DNA of 64,000 bases, taken from assembly GCF_013008635.1 (NCBI RefSeq), contig NZ_CP053096.1, forward strand, positions 682,001 to 746,000, given 5' to 3'. Shown here in pieces: positions 21,732 through 33,115 of the stretch. The notes beneath the pieces were generated by a model. It did no database searches, was not told the origin of the DNA, and was given only the letters and a program-made list of their open reading frames with translations. The DNA is from Mycoplasma miroungigenitalium. Its GTDB lineage: Bacteria; Bacillota_I; Bacilli_A; Mycoplasmatales; Metamycoplasmataceae. The position numbers were made by a program, and so were the translations under genes. The number at the start of each line of letters is the position of its first letter. The first letter of the stretch is position 1.

Positions 21732-22760
21732 CTATCCTTTAATTGTGCTACCTTGACGACTAATTGCATTCATTATTTTGTTTCTAGCAACAAAGAAGAA
21801 AATGAACATAGGTAAGATAACCCAAATTGCTCCGGCCATCTTAATGTTGTAGTATGTTCTTTCGTCTGCTGTGGTGTGGTCAACACCGACACCAAATAAT
21901 CAAACTGACATAACTCTATAATCGGTACCAGCGATCAATGAAGGTCATAGGAATGAGTTTCAAGAGGCTAGTGTAGTAAGGATGATAACTGTTAATGTTG
22001 TAGGGGCAACCATTGGGATTGCGATTTTGAATAGGTATTTAGCGCCGACTGCACCATCAACCATAGCAACTTCTTTGATTCTGTTTGGAATTGATTCAAA
22101 GGCGTTTCTAAACATTAATCCGTTAAATATTGAAGCCACAAAAGGAATAGCAATAACAAACAAGTTATAGTTAAATAAGTTAAATTTGTCGCTGTCTTGT
22201 GGTTTTAGAGCATTATCCATTTGGACAACAACTCATCTTTGCCCTGAAAGCAAGGCAACTTCTGGTAAGACAAGAATTGTCATTAATAAGAATCATACAA
22301 ATTCCTTGCCTCATCATTTTTTCAAACTGAATGCGTAACCTAATAACATTGTGATAAATATTTTTAAAACAATTGAAATTAAAACGTTAGCAAAAGTAAG
22401 AATGAATGAGAATAAGTAACCTTGTTGTCAACCTTGTTCTCAAGGTCAAAATGATTTTGTTTGACCAGTTGCGGCTGTTGCAAGGTTTTTACCCAATTCT
22501 CATGTTTGTGGTCAGATACCAGCTTGACCAGTTTTAACTAAGTCGGCTTGATTGTTGCTCATTGATGAAATTAGAATCATGTAAGCGAATGGAATCAAGA
22601 CAACCATAGCAAAGAATACCAATAAAATTAATTTGATAAAATACTTCGTAAATATTGTTAAAAGAGAACTATCATGTACTTGAAGAGTAACTGAATCTCT
22701 TTTGCGTCTTAGCTTTATGTTCGCTAATTTCCGCTGAATTCTTAATTTTGTTTCAAACAT
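21732..22760 (-). CDS. ABC transporter permease, MalG/UgpE-like
   Basis: 342-aa membrane subunit. The ATG at 22760 follows AAAGGAG; the first TTG-type start further upstream is not needed. Six helices are visible, with the EAA loop FRNAFESIPNRIKEVAMVDG in the carbohydrate-permease (CUT1) form. It overlaps the upstream permease gene by 92 bp in another frame, an unusually long overlap produced because that gene reads a TGA as Trp and runs on to TAG. Works with the MalF-like subunit and the ATPase upstream. Confidence 0.9.
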
Positions 22761-23796
22761 CAGATTCTCCTTTATTGATTGAGGCAAGAGTTAATACTCT
22801 AAATCCTGAACGAATGATTGTTGAGTATGAAACACCAATAATGAATAAAATAATTGATGCTGCACCAGCAAGTTCGTAGTTGTTTTGTTGTACGAAGTAG
22901 TAAATGAATAACATAATAGTTGAGGCACCGGCATTAAAGGCTTGTTCAGGTTTCATCTCAAAAAGAGCAAGAGGAAAGACTTTAATTCCGTTGATAATAC
23001 CCATAGTCATAATGAATGTTATTGTTTTATTGATAGAAGGTAGTGTGATAGTGAAAAATTGTTTAGTTCCGCCAACACCATCAATTGAAGCAGATCTATA
23101 TAGGTTTTTATCCACTGAAAGCATAGCAGTAGTGAATAATAAGATATTGAAAGCTAATGAGCCTCAAACACCATTGACTAGCATAACAAATAAGGCTTTG
23201 AATGCAACTTCACCTTCTTTGGTTGCTTGTAATCATGGTGTGTTGCCTTTAAACCCGAATCATCTGGCAATTTGGTTAAATTGTCCATCTGGTTGGAAGA
23301 TTTGAACAAAGGCTAGCGATACGGCAACAATATTAGTAACGTAAGGTAAGAAGAAAATTGTTTGTAAAAATCCTCTTAATTTTTTACGAATAACTGTTGC
23401 TATTAAAGATGATACTAATAGTGAAACAATCATAGAAATTGGTAACACTAAAAGTCCATAAATGAATGAGTTTCTTATCCCAACAGCAAATTTCAGTTGT
23501 TTGAACAAGTCAACAACATTTCCAAAGCCAACTCAAGTTGTAGTTTTTTCACCATTAGAATTTTGTACATGAGTGAATGTAGATTTAATGTTAATGATAA
23601 AAGGCACAACTGAGAAAGTGATTAGAACTGCCAATGCCGGCAAGATTAAAATCAATGCGACAATGAATGGAGTTCTACGATCAACAACCGACTCAGAAAT
23701 AGCGTTGTTTTTCTTTGCTTGTTTATTGATAGAGAAATTGAATAAAAATCTGTTATTTGTTTCTAAACTCTTTCTCTTAAAGTAATTATTGAACAT
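22669..23796 (-). CDS. ABC transporter permease, MalF/UgpA-like
   Basis: 375-aa membrane subunit. Six hydrophobic segments; EAA loop MLSVDKNLYRSASIDGVGG is typical of CUT1 permeases. The start at ATG 23796 overlaps the ATPase stop by 11 bp. Under the standard code it would stop at 22753 (ESDV), but TGA is Trp here, and the true stop is TAG at 22669 inside the next gene. Part of the nuclease-linked importer. Confidence 0.9.
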
Positions 23797-25915
23797 CGTA
23801 CTCAATTCTTTCTTCGCTTATTGCGTCAAAAATATGTAGTCTGTCAGATGGGATATTAAAGTGTAAATCATCGCCAACATGGAAATTGTATTTATTGTTG
23901 ACAAGGAAGTTTAGTTTTGTGTCTTTGTTTAAAGTAACAACTAATTTTGATTCTTTACCAAATTGTTCAACAGTCGTTACTTTTCCGTGGAATTGCGCTT
24001 GTGAAGCGTCTTCAATGATTGTGTAATCTTCGGCACGAACTCCAACATTAACTTCAGCAGAATCTTTGTCTTGCAATTTAATTCCAGGAATATTAACTCC
24101 TAAAACTTTTAATACACCATTTGTGTAATCACCAGACAATAGACCCATTTCAGGCATACCTAGAAAACGAGCAACGAATTGGTTGACTGGTTTGTTATAT
24201 AGTTCCATTGGTGTACCCATTTGTTGTACTTTAGCAGTAGACATACATACAACGATGTCTGAAATTGACATAGCTTCTTCTTGGTCATGAGTAACAAATA
24301 CTGTTGTAATACCTAAACTTTGTTGAATTTCACGGATTCATTGTCTTGTGTTGATACGTAGTTTAGCATCTAGGTTAGACAATGGTTCATCCATTAACAA
24401 GATTTTAGGTTTTTTAACAATAGCACGTGCAATAGAAACACGTTGTTGTTGTCCACCAGATAATCTCGTTGGTTTTTTCTGTAAAATAGGCAAGATATTT
24501 ACACGTTTAGCAACTTCTAAAACATCTCTGTGAAGCGCTTTTTTAATTGAAATAATATCTTTAGAAATTTCTTCAATTTCAGCACGTTCTTCAGGTGTTA
24601 AATTGAAGTTGCGCAATTTTTTATCTTCCTTAATGATACGCACAAAATCGTATTTATCATTCAATTCTTTGTGAATACGGTTGTATTCTTTTTGCATTAT
24701 TACAGGAATTTTTTTCATGTTACGTTTAGCACGAGCAATGTGTTCTTTACTAATAGTACGTAACTCAACCTCAGCATCCTTAAGTTCTTTCTTAAGTTGC
24801 TTAATTTTGTCAACACTTTCGTCTTGAATGTTAATTAATTTCATGGCGTGTCTACAAATTGTTTGGTTGACAAGAAGTTTTTTCTCTAGTTTTGCTAATT
24901 TAATAGCATCTGCTTTAGAGTAATCTAACTTGTTTAATTCGTCAATTCTTGCTAATAATTCTTCGTATTCAGCATATTTTTTCTCTAATTGAGCATAATC
25001 ATGTGTAAATGCTCAAATGTGTTGTGTGTCTTTAGAAGCTTTCACAACCTGAGGTTTTTTGAATACCAATAGACCTGATTCTTCAATTTCTTGAATCATT
25101 GGGCAAGGTAAAACTTCTCTTACGATACCGTTTGATTTTTCTATTGATTTTTCAAATTTGATATTAGATACGATTTTTTTGTAGTCTTCTTTCAAGTCAC
25201 TGAAACGTTCTAATACGTTTTTGGCAAGTATGGAAGATTTTGCTTCATATTTGTTAAGAGCAAGTTTGTAAGCGCTTTGTGCCATTGAAAAATTGTGTCT
25301 TCTCTTTGAAATAGACTTAGATAGCAATCTTTCTAATTCATCTAGAACAGCACGAGTATTTTCCACTGTTTCTAAATATGATTGTGTCTCTAATTCACTT
25401 GCGCCTAATTTTTTTAGGTAAATGTTATTTATTTTTGTTTGTGCAATCAAACTTTTGGTAATGATACCATTTTGTCAGGCTGCATCATTTTTAAGAGGGA
25501 ACGCAATGTTTGCATACACACTCATGTGTGGATATAAAGCATAGTTTTGGAAAACAAAACCAATTTTACGTTTTTGTGGAGTAAGTGCAGTAACGTTTTT
25601 ACCATAAAATCTTACTTTACCACTACTAATAGTTAGTAATCCTGAAATCGCGTTTAGAGCGGTTGTTTTACCTGAACCGGATGGTCCTAGAAGTGTAACT
25701 AATTTACCTTCAGGTATTTTGAAACTAACGTCATCAACAGCTAATGTTTCACCGAAATCGATGTAAACATTTTTCAATTCAATAGCTGGCAATGATTTAT
25801 CTTCTTTGTGCGCTATAACAGATTCCAAAATTCTTCTGTATTCTTGATAGTCTTCCTCTGTATATTTTGATGCAGACACATTAATTTTGTTAAATAATTT
25901 TTTAAGTAATCTCAT
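23786..25915 (-). CDS. ABC transporter ATP-binding protein, UgpC/MsmK-like, with about 300-aa insertion
   Basis: 709-aa ATPase. Walker [10 protein letters not shown] at about 77-85, Q-loop [13 protein letters not shown] near 120, then a charged, helix-forming insertion up to about residue 470. Signature LSGGQQQR at about 485, Walker [17 protein letters not shown] and [14 protein letters not shown] follow. The C-terminal regulatory/TOBE-like domain contains VGVRAEDY and [10 protein letters not shown]. Family members are about 360-380 aa. The insertion sits between Q-loop and signature, as in the OppF of this window. AAGGA precedes the ATG. Confidence 0.92.
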
Positions 25916-25923
25916 AATGGTCC

Positions 25924-26778
25924 TTATTTATTTTGTGCTACGGCTGGTTTGTATACTGAGTCGTAGTTTTCATATTGAAATACATTTCTTACTCCTGAAT
26001 CCTTTCAAAACGGTCTTCAGCTTTCACCTAGTTTTTTGATTTTGTAGATATTAGAGAAATCAGTAGGTTTTTTCTTGAATAATGATTGAGTATAGAAAAA
26101 TCCTCTTTTATTATCATAGGCGCTTTTTAGTGCTAAACCTAATGAATAGAATGTATAACTTTGAAGTGTACCTTTATCAATTAAAGTCACTAAGTCACTT
26201 GGGTTTGTTAAGTAAGGTAATGTTCAACCTGCTCTCGTGATTTCTACTGAATAAGAATGTTTTGCCTCTTCAACTGAGTTAGGTTGGTTATTATCATAGC
26301 TGAAAAAGACATCAGCAGTAATACGCCCATATGTGTCTTTTCCGGTGGCATAAATATAAACGATTTGATTATCTTTTAATACTTTTTCACAGAATTTAGA
26401 TGCCTTGACTGCTCAAAACATTTCTTCAGGATCTGAATCAGTACCCCCAACATTCTTTTCGGGAGTGTCAATTCCTGCTAGTCTAATTTTGTATTGTTTT
26501 CCAGTAGTGATACTGTGTTTGTCGTTGTTCTCTAATGCTAACACTTGAATAGTGTCCCCATCAGCATGTTGAGTAACTCTTGCTTTAAAAATGTTTTTAT
26601 TAACGAACGAGTTGTTTTTATCCAATTTTATTTCTCAATTTCCTTTTTCTTTCATTAATTCATTAAATTGTTGTTCAATTTTTTCATCAGAAATTTTTTG
26701 TGAACAAGATGCAGATAACGTGGTCAAACAACCTGTTAATGGAAGAGCAGAGGATACTAATAATCTTTTAAAGTTCAT
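25924..26778 (-). CDS. Thermonuclease-family (SNase) surface lipoprotein
   Basis: 284-aa lipoprotein nuclease. Signal peptide with SASC (Cys about residue 25), then the staphylococcal-nuclease fold: VTQHADGDTIQVL, IRLAGIDTPE and the loop DTYGRITADVF carrying the usual Asp, Arg and Glu positions. It should cleave DNA or RNA outside the cell. It sits between a lipoprotein and the ATPase/permeases of an ABC importer, as for the M. hyopneumoniae Mhp379 nuclease locus, which suggests uptake of nucleic-acid fragments. TAAGGAG precedes the ATG. Confidence 0.9.
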
Positions 26779-26857
26779 TTTAGCTCCTTAGGAAATTTAT
26801 CGCAATACAAACATTTATGCCTTGCGACATAAATGATGTATAACTGTTTTTATTTTT

Positions 26858-29080
26858 TTATTTAAAGTTAGTTGTTGTTGATTGCATTTGTTGTGCAAAT
26901 ATTTCAAATGTTTTACGTGCTTCGTTTCCGTTAGTACGTAAAGCCTCAGCGAATGATTTCATATTTGAGTTGAATGCTTCTCTATAAGTACTTGAATATT
27001 TACTTGTAGGTTCTTCGTATAAAGTGATACCTTTATCTGTAAATAACTTAAATGCTAAGTCAAGATATGCATTTTTACTTCTTGGGAAATTTAATTCTTT
27101 ACCTTCACCAAACCCTGCATATGGAACTATGTAAGATGCTGTTGAAGCTATAAATGCAGCATTACTATCTTTTTCATGATGTTTACCATAGTTTTTAGGT
27201 GTTTTGTCTTTTAGAACAAAGTTTAAGAATCTTACAGATGCTTTATTTTGCGCCTCTCCATTGTCGATAACAAATAGGTTAGGACCTTGTAAGAAAGCGG
27301 TTTGAACAGTTGAAGTTTCATCATATTTAGCAGGTGTTTGTTTAGTAATTAATTCATCTTTTTGAAGTGAACCAGTTGCTGATGGTAAATTAACAGATAC
27401 ATCTGCATTGGTGTAAGACGCTGTTATTGCATTAGTAAATGAATAGAAAACATATTTAGTTTCTTTATGTTCTGGTGTACCGTGTTTTTCAAAGTGGGTT
27501 AATTCACCTAATCTAGTAAAATCAGATGTTAATTTATCCATACCTTCAATAATAGATTTATTTGCTTCAATATTTTCAATATGAATAATATATTTATTTG
27601 CTTGACCTTTTAAATCATTTAATTTTGTAATAATAGAATCGTTAGCAGCATCTGATTGGTAGAAGTATTTTTCTTTTGATGTATCAGTTTTTGAATCGAA
27701 AAGATTATTACCGTATTTGAATTGTAAATTAGTTTTCTTTGCGTCTTTTTTATCTGCTTTAACAGTACCGATATCTGAAGAGCCGATATTAACTTCTTTT
27801 CCATCTTTTGTTTTAACATTTAATAATTTGAATGTTGGTTTAATATCTCCGGCATCAATAAAGTTGTGTGTGTAACCAGCGGTTGAACCAAAGTTAGCAC
27901 CAACTTTATGGTTTGTTTGGTCAGCTGATGAATATGCGCCACCACCATAAACTTTTAATGCTCCAGCTTCAACGGCATCCATGACTAAATCATAAACTTC
28001 ACGAGTTGCTTTGTATGATTTAGAGTTTTTGTCAGCAATACCCGTAAATGAAACTTTAACAGATCCGTCACTACCTTTAATAACTGACATAGGCATATCT
28101 TTATCCTTGCCACCTAGTTTTGAGTATAGAACAGTGTTTAAAATTCCAGATGGGTCATCAATACCTAATAATGCTACTGATGATTTATCAACTGATTTAG
28201 ATTTTTCAAAAATCTTAATTGCATCAGTAATAAATTTGATGTATGTTTTAAATTCTGTTAATACATTAGCACCAATTTTTTTGCTTGGGTATTTAGCTTC
28301 TGTAAAGATTTTTTCAATTTCTTCCTTAGCAATAGCTTTACCAAAGTGTTCGTCATCACCGATAACTACAAGGTCTCCATCTCAATCTGTTGTGTCAACT
28401 TTGAAATCATTAACCAATGATTCATCAATGGTATATCCTGCATTTTTCAATGTTTTAAATACATATTTGTAGATTGGACCGTTGATTCCGAATACTACTG
28501 TTGATTTCATGATAGGTAGTGAATAGTGTCCGCCTTCAGCAACACCGGTAATTTTATCGTTAACATCAACGAAACTTTTTTCAAATACGTTTCTTTGAAT
28601 TGCTAAATCACCGAATGATTTATCTGATACATCAACTTTTCTACCGTAGTTAACGATTTCGGCAATTGTGGATGCGTAGTTAATTGTCATGTTTGGTAGT
28701 TGTTTGATGTTGTTGTTTTTCATGTTGCTTACAACTTCTGTATGACCAGCACCGTAACCTGAACCAATGTTTTTTAGTTCAACTTCCATGTAGGTAGCTA
28801 ATTCAGCTTCAAGTTTAGCCTTTTCATCACCTTTAGCGTTAGCAATTTTAGCTTGTAATTCTTTACGTTTAGGTTGAACCACTTCGGCGTTATATTTTCT
28901 GATAACTCCGTCAACAGCGTTTCATTGCTCTTTACCTCTCGAGAAAGTAACGGCAAAAATTAGTTTTTCTCTTGATTTATCAAATTTGTCGTTACTGCAT
29001 GAAGCAGCTAAAAGTGGTGCAGCCACTGATGCTGTTCCAGCAATAGCCCCAATTGATAATAATAATTTATTTTTTTTCAT
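26858..29080 (-). CDS. Large surface lipoprotein, putative substrate-binding component (P68/P80-like family)
   Basis: 740-aa lipoprotein, first gene of the nuclease/ABC operon. Signal peptide ends LLAASCSN (Cys about 28). The fold resembles extracellular solute-binding proteins of sugar-type importers (VTFSRGKEQWNAVDG near the N-terminus, YNAEVVQPKR) but I recognise no catalytic motif. Related surface lipoproteins of ruminant mycoplasmas are annotated as P68/P80 families; this link is from memory of architecture. AAAGGG four bases before the ATG. A perfect hairpin lies directly upstream in the leader. Confidence 0.82.
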
Positions 29081-29091
29081 ATATCCCTTTC

Positions 29092-29116
29092 ATACGCAAA
29101 TGTTGAATTTGCGTAT
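29092..29116. repeat. Perfect inverted repeat in the leader of the lipoprotein/nuclease operon
   Basis: ATACGCAAAT / ATTTGCGTAT, 10-bp arms with a 5-nt loop, only a few bases upstream of the Shine-Dalgarno of the first gene. There is no T tract, so it is not a terminator. It could be an operator or a translation-control hairpin. Confidence 0.7.
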
Positions 29117-29191
29117 ATTTTGAGTTTAATTAATTTGAATTAACGCTTATTAAAACATATGAAACCCCATAATGATTTTATAAGCTAACTA

Positions 29192-29197
29192 ATTATA
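29192..29197 (-). promoter_or_regulatory. Candidate -10 box of the lipoprotein/nuclease operon
   Basis: Minus-strand TATAAT, about 112 bp upstream of the ATG, immediately downstream of the terminator of the previous minus-strand gene. Confidence 0.55.
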
Positions 29198-29204
29198 CAA
29201 TATA

Positions 29205-29230
29205 TATAAAAAAACACGCCTTGCGCGTGC
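29205..29230 (-). terminator. Terminator downstream of the 29365-30594 lipoprotein gene
   Basis: Minus-strand stem CACGC / GCGTG with a 5-nt loop, then seven T. Confidence 0.7.
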
Positions 29231-29364
29231 GGTTTGAAAATCAAACAAGACTTAATTTTATAATATTTTTAAATTTAGGAAAAATATTTTTATTTTTCGA
29301 AACCAACTAAATTTAAGACATATTCGTAAATCTGCTATTTAATAAAGATATTTAAAAGCGCTAA

Positions 29365-30594
29365 TTATCAACTTGAATAATTTTTTGAAGCACTTTCAAA
29401 AGTATTTCTGAAAATAATTTTTTTATTATCTAGCGTCATTTCATATGTTAAATCCGATTTAAAATTTTCTTTATAAGAGATAGTTTCTTTCTTTTCTAAT
29501 TTGTTAAACCAAACTAAAAAAGAATCTTCAGTTTTATCGAAATTAGTGGTTCATTGTTTCATTGTATCCAGTAAACCTAATTTCTTTATATTTGTATAAT
29601 CCTGGGGACCTATTCGATCGATAAAAAATACAAAATTTTTGAATTCATAATGCACTTTGGCAAGATAATCGTATTTCGAATAATAGCTATTTTCAATAAT
29701 GCGGGTCAATTTATTGATTAATTTACGAGTTTCCTCTTTAGTTCATTTTTTACTATTATTAAGGTAACTAAATTCATTAGAATTTTTGATAAAGAAATAT
29801 TTAAATGCGATGTAAGGTAAATTAAATTGAATATTTTTATAAATATCTGACCCATATTTATTTAAATTGTTGTATTTTTCACTGAATTCACATAAATGTT
29901 CAAAATTATCTTTAAATATAAAATGGGAATTAAATTTATCGTTAAGGTTTTGCAAAATTTCTTTTTTATAATAATTGTATTGCTTTGATAATTCATCGTA
30001 ATTATTGAATGAAGAGACAATTTTATTTAATTCTTGCGATTGTGTATATTGACATAATACTTTAAGTCTTTGATTGATAAAATTTAAAAATGAACTAGAA
30101 TTAAGTTTTTCGATGTCGTTAAAATATTGAGTAATGCTCGTTAAGAGATTTAAAATTACAGAATTAATTACATTGTTATATTGTTGAGAATTATTTTTGA
30201 TATTATCAACGATTTCATCAAATTTTGATTTTTCTTGATTAAACTCACTTCTTGTATTGTTTTGTTCAATAACGTTTATTAAAACTTCTGAACGGTTTAG
30301 CAAATTATTAAATTTGTTATCGTTATCTCGACTTTGCCCAATTTCATTTTTTAATATAATTAAATCATTTAAAAATAAGTTATCAATTAACATTGCGTTA
30401 AGATCTTTATTTTCATTACTTAAAATATAACGTGAAAATTTATCATTGTTTTTATAAACGTTTTCTAAACTGGTTCTGTATTTATTGAATGATTCTTTAA
30501 TTTTTGCAGAGTCGTCTTTGCAAGAAATTGCTGACAAACACAATGTTGAAGTTATTGGCACAGAAAGAAATTTTAAAAGTAATTTATATTTCAT
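29365..30594 (-). CDS. Lipoprotein of unknown function
   Basis: 409-aa lipoprotein starting MKYKLLLKFLSVPITSTLCL with lipobox SAISC (Cys about 25). The remainder is Asn/Lys-rich and helical. The ORF reads through two or more TGA codons and ends SSW-TAA. TATAAT (30601-30606) lies 6 bases from the ATG, so the mRNA is probably leaderless. No recognised family. A monocistronic unit ending at the hairpin at 29205. Confidence 0.78.
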
Positions 30595-30801
30595 GATTAC
30601 ATTATACTTTAATTGATAACATTCTATTTTGTTAAAGATTTGTTGTTTTTACACAAAAATTAATGGTTTTGGTAAATTTAAAAAATAATGTTTTAATAAA
30701 TTACATATCACACACGAATCAAATATTCATTATTTATTGTGTTTAATTACACATATTAGTTACTTTTATATATAATTAATTAATAGTAACTAGGAGGTTA
30801 T

Positions 30802-31311
30802 ATGAATGGTTATTTAATATGATGAATTTTCGGAGTTGTTATTTTACTTTTAATCGTATTTTTTGTCTATTCTGCTGTCAAAGATGCGAGAGCAAAAAAG
30901 AAACGTAAAAGAAAAGAAATTGAATTTAAAAATGATGCAGCAAGAATTAAAACTGAAACTGTTTTAAAACTTGACCTTTTACTAAAGAAAAATCAAGATT
31001 TATTAGACAATTTCAAACCAAGTATCGGTGACTATAAAATGAGTCAAATTGTCAATACAGCTAGAAAATATTTACTTGATTTACAACAAACTCCAGAATT
31101 TAAGGAATTTATAGTCAACAATACAGATTGCACAGATTTATTTAAAAATTTTGTTGTTTTAAGAGATACTCGCTCTTCTGTTTGAAATAAAGCAAACACT
31201 GTTTTAGAATATTTAAAAGAAGAAAAATTGTTGATTGATTTGGAAAACAAAAAAGAAGACATTGTTAAATTTGAGAGCGAAATTGAGGAGTATTATAAAA
31301 ATGAAGTTTAA
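30802..31311 (+). CDS. Membrane-anchored hypothetical protein
   Basis: 169 aa. ATG at 30802 follows TAGGAGG. An N-terminal helix (YLIWWIFGVVILLLIVFFVY, both W as TGA) is followed by a basic stretch KKKRKRKEI and a soluble helical domain. It is co-transcribed with pgsA, whose start overlaps its end by 11 bp. Unknown function; similar proteins next to pgsA are common in mycoplasmas. Candidate -10 TATAAT at 30771-30776. Confidence 0.78.
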
Positions 31312-32080
31312 AAATCTTAACTTACCGAATAAACTAACTTTGATAAGAATTATCTTGTTTGTTCCTTTGTTGGTTTTAGGTCATATTTATTTAACGATTA
31401 GCAATGTTTATTTTTACGGAAGTATTTTCGGTAATTATAATAATGAATGATTTACAAAATATTTTAGTAGAGTCTTACTCACTTTGATGCTTATTATATT
31501 TATTGGCGCAATGATTACTGATTATTTTGACGGTTATATCGCTCGTAAGAATCATTTAGTAACTTCTTTTGGTAAATTATGAGATCCAATCGCCGATAAA
31601 ATGATGACAACAGCTTCGTTAATATTTTTAATGGTCATTTCAAAAGGTTTTATTCCATTTTGAATAGTTCTATTGTTCGTCATTAGAGATTTAATTGTTG
31701 ATGGTTGCAGAGTTGCGATGAAAGAACATAATATTGATGTTTCAGCTTCTATATGAGGAAAAATTAAAACATTAGTTCAAACTTTTGCAATAATTTTGTT
31801 ATTTATTATTGCAATTGCCTCGCCGGACTTTTTCTCTAAATTCCGTTATGAAAATACTGGATTATGATATTTATATGCTTATATAGCATCGCTTCCTCTA
31901 ATTATTGCGTTGATATTCAGTTTATTATCTGGTTATCTATACATCCGAAGCGTATTACCTCATCTAATTCGCTCAAATAAGCCAAAACCTAATATTGATG
32001 TTGAAAATTTTAAATCTAAATTTGACGATCAAATTACAGCAGAAATAATCAAAAATACTAAAGATAATGATGATAAGTAG
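31301..32080 (+). CDS. pgsA: CDP-diacylglycerol--glycerol-3-phosphate 3-phosphatidyltransferase
   Basis: Makes phosphatidylglycerol phosphate from CDP-diacylglycerol and glycerol 3-phosphate in the membrane. The CDP-alcohol phosphotransferase motif is present: DYFDGYIAR, then G, then DPIAD (all the required Asp, Gly and Arg residues), at about residues 80-105. It starts [20 protein letters not shown], typical for PgsA. 259 aa, slightly long because of an insert after the first helix. GAGGAG lies about 11 bases before the ATG. Confidence 0.93.
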
Positions 32081-32090
32081 TTATAAAACA

Positions 32091-32120
32091 AAAATCACCT
32101 TCGTTCTGGGGGTGATTTTT
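32091..32120 (+). terminator. Bidirectional terminator after pgsA
   Basis: Stem AAAATCACC / GGTGATTTT with T on both sides. It serves pgsA and the small convergent gene at 32119. Confidence 0.8.
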
Positions 32121-32394
32121 AATATTTTCAAAAAATAACAATAATTAGTGTAATTAGGAGAATTAGTAGTAAAGAACTCAACAATACAGCTGCTAAAATT
32201 GAAAATAAACGCTTGCGGAGTGCATTCTTAACTTTATAAGGGTTATTAGTTATGTTATTTCTAGCCTTGCGTAAAATAAATTTTCTGTCATAGTTATCTA
32301 AATGAGTTATTTGTTTCCTCGACAAACTTGATTTAACATTCAGTTCTAAAGTATTTTCAATTAATTCTGTATTCTTTTGGTCTCGCTTTTTCAT
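32119..32394 (-). CDS. Small single-helix membrane protein
   Basis: 91 aa: an N-terminal hydrophilic basic region (starting MKKRDQKNTELIENTLELNV) and one C-terminal hydrophobic helix (LFSILAAVLLSSLLLILLITL). TAAAAT lies 6 bases from the ATG, so the mRNA is probably leaderless. Unknown family. Confidence 0.65.
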
Positions 32395-32431
32395 GACTAC
32401 ATTTTACAACATAATTAAGTACAAAATTCAA

Positions 32432-32453
32432 TAAAAAATCCGCATAAACGGAT
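32432..32453 (-). terminator. Terminator of tmRNA
   Basis: Minus-strand stem ATCCG / CGGAT with a 6-nt loop and six T, about 17 bp after the tmRNA 3' end. Confidence 0.75.
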
Positions 32454-32469
32454 TAGGTGATATTACATA

Positions 32470-32864
32470 TGGTGGAGATGACGGGAGTTGAACCCGTGTC
32501 CACATAGCAAGACATAGCAACACTTCTTACAGTTTAGTTTATTTCTGTTGCTAATATAGATGTTAAATAAACAAAGACATTCAATATTAGTACACTTTTA
32601 TTTTAAATTGATATTAGGTGTAAATATCAACCGAGCCTTTAAACCACACCAACCACCTAAGGCGAGATGAATGGTGCACTAGATTGCAAAATTAAGCAAA
32701 AACTAGGTTTGAATGTGCTTGATTTTGGTTTGCCATAATCAAGTCTTGTAGTTCGATTTGAACTTTGTTTTCGTTTTTTGCGACTATAAAGCCTAGAAGC
32801 ATTATGGTCTACCAAACCACTGATGTTACTAATACCCACTACATGTCGAAGCCATTACACCCCC
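32470..32864 (-). ncRNA. ssrA: tmRNA (SsrA)
   Basis: 395-nt transfer-messenger RNA for ribosome rescue. The 5' end GGGGGTG pairs with CATCTCC near the 3' end, followed by A and encoded CCA. The 5' part has TAATGGCTTCGACATG and the 3' part the T arm ACGGG-TTCAACT-CCCGT. The resume codon GCA follows ATAGTC. The tag has 29 codons, starts AKNENKVQIE and ends SNLVFA before TAA. It is long compared with E. coli (10 aa) but similar in size and ending to tags of other mycoplasmas. Confidence 0.95.
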
Positions 32865-33115
32865 ACATATTTATTAATATATCACTTTTTATTAACTTAT
32901 TAAATGATATTTATTAAATCGCGTTGAATAAAAAAACGATTTTTAGAGACTAAATATTTATATTATTAGATTTTTAACTAGTAAACAAAATTACAATAAT
33001 TTACATATATACACATAATTCAATACTTTTTGTCATTTCTATTGACACAAATTTGAATGAATTTGTTTTAGATTTGAGTATAAAATTATAAATAGATAAA
33101 TTGATTGGAGAAATA

